Below are positions 16,285 to 19,909 of a stretch of 19,909 nt of DNA, piece by piece. Both the position numbers and the translations under genes were made by a program. The stretch lies in the NCBI GenBank assembly GCA_947504795.1, contig CANNJG010000014.1, forward strand, positions 1-19,909, in the 5' to 3' direction. The notes beneath the pieces were generated by a model. That model had not been told where the DNA came from. It saw only the letters and a program-made list of their open reading frames with translations, and made no database searches. Every line of letters starts with the position of its first letter. Position 1 is the first letter of the stretch. Source of the DNA: Legionellaceae bacterium (GTDB taxonomy: Bacteria; Pseudomonadota; Gammaproteobacteria; Legionellales; Legionellaceae).

Positions 16285-16626
16285 ATGACTACAAAATTAG
16301 AAAAACAAACGGTTATTCACTGGTTAATAGATCAATTTCCGAGTGCATTTTTTCAGAAATCCCACCTAGTTAAACCCCTGAAATTGGGTATTTTAGAGGA
16401 TATTTTTGAAGTGTATGCGCGTTTAGAGGATCCACCCTTCAGTAAAAAGCTATTACGCGAAGCTTTGAACTATTATACCGCCTCAAAAACGTACCTCATT
16501 TGTCAAAAACTAGATTCTGTGAGAATTGACTTATTTGGACAACCAATTGGTATTGTCAATGCCGAGCAAGCAAGTTATGCCCGCCTGCGCTACCAGGAAC
16601 GCTACGCACGGCAAACCATTAAATAA
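16285..16626 (+). CDS. ProQ/FinO-domain RNA-binding protein (minimal form)
   Basis: A 113-residue protein consisting almost entirely of a ProQ/FinO domain, which binds structured sRNAs and mRNA 3' ends and can act as an RNA chaperone. It aligns along the E. coli ProQ N-terminal domain: IHWLIDQFPSAFF, PLKLGILEDIFE, SKKLLREALNYYTASKTYL, VRIDLFGQPIGIVNAEQASYARLRY. It lacks the linker and C-terminal Tudor-like domain of E. coli ProQ (232 aa), much like other minimal family members. ATG 16285 has a weak ribosome site, and ATG 16280 is out of frame and stops at once. It is divergent from the GH18 gene, and its last 25 nt overlap the 3' end of ubiG on the other strand. Confidence 0.9.
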   Translation: MTTKLEKQTVIHWLIDQFPSAFFQKSHLVKPLKLGILEDIFEVYARLEDPPFSKKLLREALNYYTASKTYLICQKLDSVRIDLFGQPIGIVNAEQASYARLRYQERYARQTIK

Positions 16627-17291
16627 TTGACATCCACGGAGGAGGTTAAGGTTGCTGTTCGAGTCAACGGCTGATAGGCCAACCCTTTCAGATCAATCAC
16701 CTCAAGATCCACGTTACGTGCCATTTCCGCTAATTCACTCGGTTTAAGAAAACGCTGATAATCATGAGTTTGCTTTGGAAGTAATCCCAAAACATACTCC
16801 GCAGCCAAAATAACCGTCGCATAGGCTTTAGGGGTACGATTGATCGTAGATAACACTAAATACCCGCCAGGCGCCAGCAATCGTGACGCATGCTCTAATA
16901 TCATCTCCGGCCGAGACACATGCTCTAACATCTCCAAACAGGTAATAATAGGATAAGGCGTTGCTTGGTAATGTTCTAAGGGCTGGCATACATACTCAAT
17001 GGCTAATCCTGTTTGACTAGCATGCTGCCGGGCTACTGCGATTGCTGCCGGCTCAACATCCAAGCCCGTCACTATCGCACCTGACGCTGCTAATCCTTCT
17101 GCTAAAATACCGCCACCACATCCGACATCCAACACACGTGCCTCTTTTAAACTCACAAAGCTTTGGATATAAGCTAATCTAGCAGGGTTAATATCGTGCA
17201 ACGTATGGAGCGCCCCATTATCCGCCCACCAGTCTTCGGCATGTTGAGAAAATTTAACGACTTCATTAGGATCTACACTTGTATGCATCAT
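16602..17291 (-). CDS. ubiG: ubiquinone biosynthesis O-methyltransferase UbiG
   Basis: UbiG performs both SAM-dependent O-methylations in ubiquinone synthesis at the cytosolic membrane face. The 229 residues match E. coli UbiG throughout: KFSQHAEDWWADNGALHTLHDINPARLAYI, SAM motif I VLDVGCGGGILAEGLA (53-68), VTGLDVEP, TCLEMLEHV, APGGYLVLSTINRT, and the C-terminal VDVNYLMVCRA. The start at 17291 overlaps the stop of the upstream gene by four nt (ATGA), so the two are translationally coupled. The 3' end overlaps the convergent ProQ-domain gene by 25 nt. Confidence 0.96.
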   Translation of the reverse strand: MMHTSVDPNEVVKFSQHAEDWWADNGALHTLHDINPARLAYIQSFVSLKEARVLDVGCGGGILAEGLAASGAIVTGLDVEPAAIAVARQHASQTGLAIEYVCQPLEHYQATPYPIITCLEMLEHVSRPEMILEHASRLLAPGGYLVLSTINRTPKAYATVILAAEYVLGLLPKQTHDYQRFLKPSELAEMARNVDLEVIDLKGLAYQPLTRTATLTSSVDVNYLMVCRA

Positions 17292-18010
17292 TTTTTTAGT
17301 ACCTCTAATGGTTTAAAGAACGCTAACACGTCAGCATTATGGATAAACGTAAGTTGATAAGGATGTTCCGCTTCAAGGCATTGAAATAAGCCGCGATTAG
17401 GAATTTTCTGCGCAACACGACCCAGTAAAACCAATTGTAAGCAAGGTAACACCTGACTCAATTGCTGCAGTAAGCTGTTAATAAAAGGCCGCCAGTGTTT
17501 AGCATGGTACAGCACGCGTTTGGGTTCATAGACAAGGCTTGCATTAAGCAAAAGAAATCCCTGTTGCAATAAGTTTTGAAATAACTCTGGCAAGGTTTGC
17601 ACAAGTCGAGACGTGTCAAGCCTCGCTATTGCCGATTGTGAACAATCATCTCGTAAATCACCCCGAGCATGCAATAACATCTTGATAAGATGACGTAACG
17701 ATGTGGCGCGATTAACTGGTTTACTAAGACCCGTTTCAGACCATATGGTCGTGACAGCATTATCCCAAAATGCATACCCATTTGCTGAAGCCTTGCGAGG
17801 ATAGGGAGATTCGCCTAGTAATAAATAACGTCGTGTTTCTAAGGACTCACTCAGCGCAGCAAATAAATTCGGCAATCCCGGCAACCAGGCCTCACTTACT
17901 GCTAATTCTTGCAAATAGGCTAAATTCATCGTCCCTAAAGCGTGTGCGACGAGTGGTACCCATTGCGGATGAAGTCGGGTGAACGCAGAATTCATGAATT
18001 GATAGGCCAT
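17288..18010 (-). CDS. uracil-DNA-glycosylase-fold protein with altered active-site motif
   Basis: The 240-residue protein follows the family 1 uracil-DNA glycosylase order. YLLLGESPYPRKASANGYAFWDNAV (62-86) stands at the place of GQDPYHGPGQAHGLAFSV, LLLNASLVYEP (153-163) at LLLNTVLTV, HAKHWRPFINSLL (169-181) at the HxxLGWExF region, LVLLGRVAQKI (193-203) at LLWGSHAQKK, and AEHPYQL (214-220) at APHPSPL. The His of the last motif is kept (H216), but the water-activating Asp of GQDPYH is Ser68, with Gln replaced by Glu67. Uracil excision by the normal mechanism is therefore doubtful, and it may have another base specificity or a binding role. The start at 18010 has AGGAG five nt upstream. It is first in a two-gene unit with ubiG (4-nt overlap). 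Confidence 0.72.
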   Translation of the reverse strand: MAYQFMNSAFTRLHPQWVPLVAHALGTMNLAYLQELAVSEAWLPGLPNLFAALSESLETRRYLLLGESPYPRKASANGYAFWDNAVTTIWSETGLSKPVNRATSLRHLIKMLLHARGDLRDDCSQSAIARLDTSRLVQTLPELFQNLLQQGFLLLNASLVYEPKRVLYHAKHWRPFINSLLQQLSQVLPCLQLVLLGRVAQKIPNRGLFQCLEAEHPYQLTFIHNADVLAFFKPLEVLKK

Positions 18011-18033
18011 CGCCTCTCCTACTATGATGATCC

Positions 18034-18039
18034 ATTATA
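18034..18039 (-). promoter_or_regulatory. -10 box of the UDG-like/ubiG transcript
   Basis: A perfect TATAAT on the minus strand lies about 24 nt upstream of the ATG at 18010. The expected -35 position is poor (GTGGTT) and lies inside the palindrome 18038-18092, so activation or repression through the palindrome is conceivable. Confidence 0.45.
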
Positions 18040-18092
18040 TACCAGGATTTACCTAAAACCACGATCTCGAGGTTTTGCGTAAATCCTGTATA
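18038..18092. repeat. long imperfect palindrome between divergent genes (REP-like)
   Basis: TATAC-AGGATTTAC-(2 mismatches)-AAAACC pairs with GGTTTT-GC-GTAAATCCT-GTATA around a 10-nt loop, ACGATCTCGA, with one bulged C. That gives about 20 base pairs. The loop and right arm (GATC...GGTTTTGCGT) resemble the REP-like copy B at 10984-11031. It covers the -35 region of the leftward promoter and the leader of the rightward spermidine-synthase-like gene. Confidence 0.75.
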
Positions 18093-18122
18093 CTTCAGTT
18101 GGTGTTAAAACACGGAATGTCT

Positions 18123-18860
18123 ATGACCCGCTACTGGAAAACGCTTGCAGGAAGATGCATCTATCGTTCAGACGATGCGCTCAGTGTGCATCAAAATCTA
18201 GGGTATCGCTGGTTAGTGTTCAATAATCAAACCAAAACCCTACAATCTTTAATTAATCGCCATTTCCCACATAAACCAGCATTGCCTTATCTTTTACCTT
18301 TTACCTATGCCCTGCGTGCGGCACCAGAGGCGGCTTGTTTATTAGGTCTAGGCGGTGGTGGGGTTGCTCATTATCTGGAACCTTATTTGCATTCACATCC
18401 CCTCATAGCAGTTGAAAACAATACGCATGTCATTGAATTAGCCTCAGCGTATTTTATGACGAATACATTGAAAAATCTCACGATTGTCGCTCAAGACGCT
18501 CAGGAATTTGTGATGCAACATCCTGGTGATTATCAACATATTCTTATTGACCTCTATACGGCACAAGGTTTTCCCAGGTCTTGTCGCAGCATCGATTTTT
18601 TTGCTGCCTGCAAGCACATACTTCGCCCTAACGGGATTCTAGCGCTCAATTTGCCAGATTTTCATCACAATTTAGGTGTATTTCAAAGCCTACGGTCCCT
18701 ATATCAACACGCAACCGTCTGCATCCCTGTCGCTTCGACCAGTAATATGATTATATTGGCTGCGCATGACCATCACATACTTCAAACACTAATCTATTCC
18801 CATCCACAGTTAAAACAGTTCTTATGGGATAGTGCATTGGGTTATATGGCACGTTTTTAA
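18123..18860 (+). CDS. spermidine-synthase-like SAM-binding protein
   Basis: A 245-residue cytosolic Rossmann-fold protein of the spermidine synthase/class I methyltransferase kind. SAM-type motif I is LLGLGGGGVAHYL, followed by PLIAVENNTHVIELASAYF, where the acidic residue of VEID contacts the ligand in SpeE, then VAQDAQEFVMQHPGDYQHILIDLY and a HILRPNGILALNL strand. In place of the SpeE motif SDCTDPIGP it has IDLYTAQGFP, so the polyamine-binding Asp is missing and true spermidine synthesis is unlikely. ATG 18123 has GGA six nt upstream. ATG 18117 is too close to that site, and the TTG at 18075 lies inside the palindrome. Many bacteria carry such uncharacterised homologues. It is divergent from the UDG-like/ubiG unit. 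Confidence 0.72.
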   Translation: MTRYWKTLAGRCIYRSDDALSVHQNLGYRWLVFNNQTKTLQSLINRHFPHKPALPYLLPFTYALRAAPEAACLLGLGGGGVAHYLEPYLHSHPLIAVENNTHVIELASAYFMTNTLKNLTIVAQDAQEFVMQHPGDYQHILIDLYTAQGFPRSCRSIDFFAACKHILRPNGILALNLPDFHHNLGVFQSLRSLYQHATVCIPVASTSNMIILAAHDHHILQTLIYSHPQLKQFLWDSALGYMARF

Positions 18861-18872
18861 ACGTGTATTTTT
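18850..18872 (+). terminator. possible intrinsic terminator of the spermidine-synthase-like gene
   Basis: CACGTTT and AAACGTG form a short palindrome spanning the stop codon, followed by TATTTTT. The stem is small and G/C-poor, so it would be a weak terminator. Confidence 0.35.
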
Positions 18873-18881
18873 AACAAACAT

Positions 18882-18909
18882 TTGAATAATATGTTTATTT
18901 TTTATTCAA
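18882..18909. promoter_or_regulatory. 8-bp inverted repeat upstream of the last gene, possible operator
   Basis: TTGAATAA (18882-18889) and TTATTCAA (18902-18909) are perfect complements 12 nt apart, in a very A/T-rich stretch immediately upstream of a -10-like TATGAT (18917-18922; -35 candidate TTTATT 18894-18899). The position is suitable for a dimeric regulator. Confidence 0.35.
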
Positions 18910-18956
18910 TAAATGGTATGATTGCTTGGTATTTAACCACTCAGACGGTGATTGTA

Positions 18957-19909
18957 ATGACCATGGATAGAAATTCTACGAATTATCGGCAAATAGATGC
19001 GGAAAGGACCCAACAGCTGAATCCTTTGCAACGCTCTTTGCAAACGAAAAAACCCCTGGAATCACCAAAAACAGACGCGCCTACTGGCGTCGACGTTTTA
19101 TTGAAGCAAACGCTCGACTTTTATCAAACGACAGTACAAGCATGTGTTGATAACATCACAGAAGGCAAAGCGTTTGAATACCAAAAAAAAGAACGTAAAC
19201 TAAAAGAACATTATCAATTACGTGATACCGTATTCATTCAGGCAGACAAAACATTGCACTTAGAAAACCCTATCCTACCTGAGCACCCCCTATCTGATTA
19301 CCCTAATTTTGCCGAATATTCTAAAGCAAGCAACGATTTAGAACAGCAAAAAATAGATAATTATAGGGAAACACTTCAGTATTCAGTTGCATTACTGCAA
19401 ACACCCCCAGACAAACGAGTTGCGTTAACCCTACTCCGAGACCGTGCTTTTTTTGAACATATACAGGCGTGTGAATTAAAACATTACGAGGCATTTGCTA
19501 AGGAAAACCTGCCCTTAACTGACTATACACGACTCGCTATCAAACCAGCTATCGTTAATCATGCGGTGTCGATAGCGCTTTCTTCCCTAACGGTTTTACA
19601 GACGTACCGCACGACTTGTGCATCCCTTAAGGCCGAACTTGATGCCATCCAAAATCAAATAATGGTGCTAGAAGAAACGAAACCCGCGCAGGTTATCGAA
19701 CCGATCGACATACTTGACCTATTCGCATTCAATTGGGTTTTTTCATACTTCCTGAAAGTAGTATCCACGCTCTACATCCGATCGTTTAAGACCTTCCCCT
19801 TGCCCGAGCGCAAGAGGTTAATCACGCGACGCAATGAATTGAGAGATGAGCTCTACAGAGCCGAAGTTACCTTTCACAAGCAATGGAACGACACCTATCA
19901 TACTGCAGC
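18957..19909 (+). CDS. coiled-coil-rich protein of unknown function (3' end outside window)
   Basis: An open frame from ATG 18957 (MTMDRNSTNYRQ; ATG 18963 also possible) runs to the window edge, giving at least 317 codons with no stop. It is rich in Gln, Lys, Glu and Leu with heptad-like helical stretches (about residues 45-95, 120-170 and 215-245). It has a short hydrophobic patch near LDLFAFNWVFSYFLKVV (about 254-270), too polar at its edges to be a clear membrane helix, then a basic helical stretch (KRLITRRNELRDELYRAE). There is no signal peptide and no recognised domain. In Legionellales-like bacteria, large coiled-coil proteins of this look are often secreted effectors. That is only an analogy, because the C-terminus that would carry a secretion signal is not visible. 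Confidence 0.7.
   Translation, partial: MTMDRNSTNYRQIDAERTQQLNPLQRSLQTKKPLESPKTDAPTGVDVLLKQTLDFYQTTVQACVDNITEGKAFEYQKKERKLKEHYQLRDTVFIQADKTLHLENPILPEHPLSDYPNFAEYSKASNDLEQQKIDNYRETLQYSVALLQTPPDKRVALTLLRDRAFFEHIQACELKHYEAFAKENLPLTDYTRLAIKPAIVNHAVSIALSSLTVLQTYRTTCASLKAELDAIQNQIMVLEETKPAQVIEPIDILDLFAFNWVFSYFLKVVSTLYIRSFKTFPLPERKRLITRRNELRDELYRAEVTFHKQWNDTYHTA

Noticed and set aside
18075..18122. upstream TTG start of the spermidine-synthase-like gene
   Set aside because: The start codon lies in the palindrome arm with no ribosome site. ATG 18123 has a GGA at suitable distance, and homology begins there.
1..19909. CRISPR array, intact insertion sequence, prophage or defence island
   Set aside because: No regularly spaced repeats, transposase motifs (DDE or HUH), integrase or phage structural genes were seen.

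Overview
The window looks like chromosomal DNA of a gammaproteobacterium of moderate G+C (low to mid 40s percent, judged by eye). The adjacent hemC-hemD-hemX-hemY cluster, UvrD, UbiG, a ProQ/FinO RNA chaperone, a PutA without the ribbon-helix-helix domain and an MscK-type channel all fit that group. Small secreted envelope proteins and a large unrecognised coiled-coil protein at the right edge recall Legionellales-type intracellular bacteria. That last placement is an inference, not something the sequence proves.

Layout. 1-949 (minus) is the N-terminal half of uvrD, cut by the window edge. A TPR protein (1148-1981) is divergent from it. 2127-5718 is the tetrapyrrole operon hemC-hemD-hemX-hemY, tightly packed and overlapping. 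It has three oddities: hemD coding potential extends about 31 codons upstream of its first standard start with no ATG/GTG/TTG, hemX ends in a run of ten C, and hemY is about 100 residues shorter than the E. coli protein. 5833-7671 is a P1B-type metal ATPase with a TPC motif and no N-terminal metal-binding domain. 7738-10884 (minus) is the bifunctional proline catabolic enzyme PutA. Related REP-like repeats lie on both sides of the ATPase+putA block.

11412-13868 is a large MscK/MscS-superfamily channel. After a gene-poor stretch with a possible methyltransferase relic and a perfect 13-bp hairpin comes a secreted YkuD_2-type L,D-transpeptidase (start set at 14249 by a good promoter). It converges on a secreted GH18 chitinase-like protein (14975-16141, minus) whose catalytic acid is replaced by lysine. 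A minimal ProQ-domain protein (16285-16626) overlaps the 3' end of ubiG (minus). ubiG in turn overlaps by 4 nt an upstream gene for a uracil-DNA-glycosylase-fold protein with an altered first catalytic motif. A long imperfect palindrome separates that pair from a divergent spermidine-synthase-like gene. The window ends inside a coiled-coil-rich protein of unknown function (18957 onward).

How the genes relate: hemCDXY makes uroporphyrinogen III from porphobilinogen and carries the two associated membrane proteins. UbiG acts in ubiquinone synthesis, and PutA feeds electrons from proline into the quinone pool. The L,D-transpeptidase, GH18 protein and channel act at the envelope. No CRISPR array, tRNA, rRNA, prophage or intact insertion sequence was seen.
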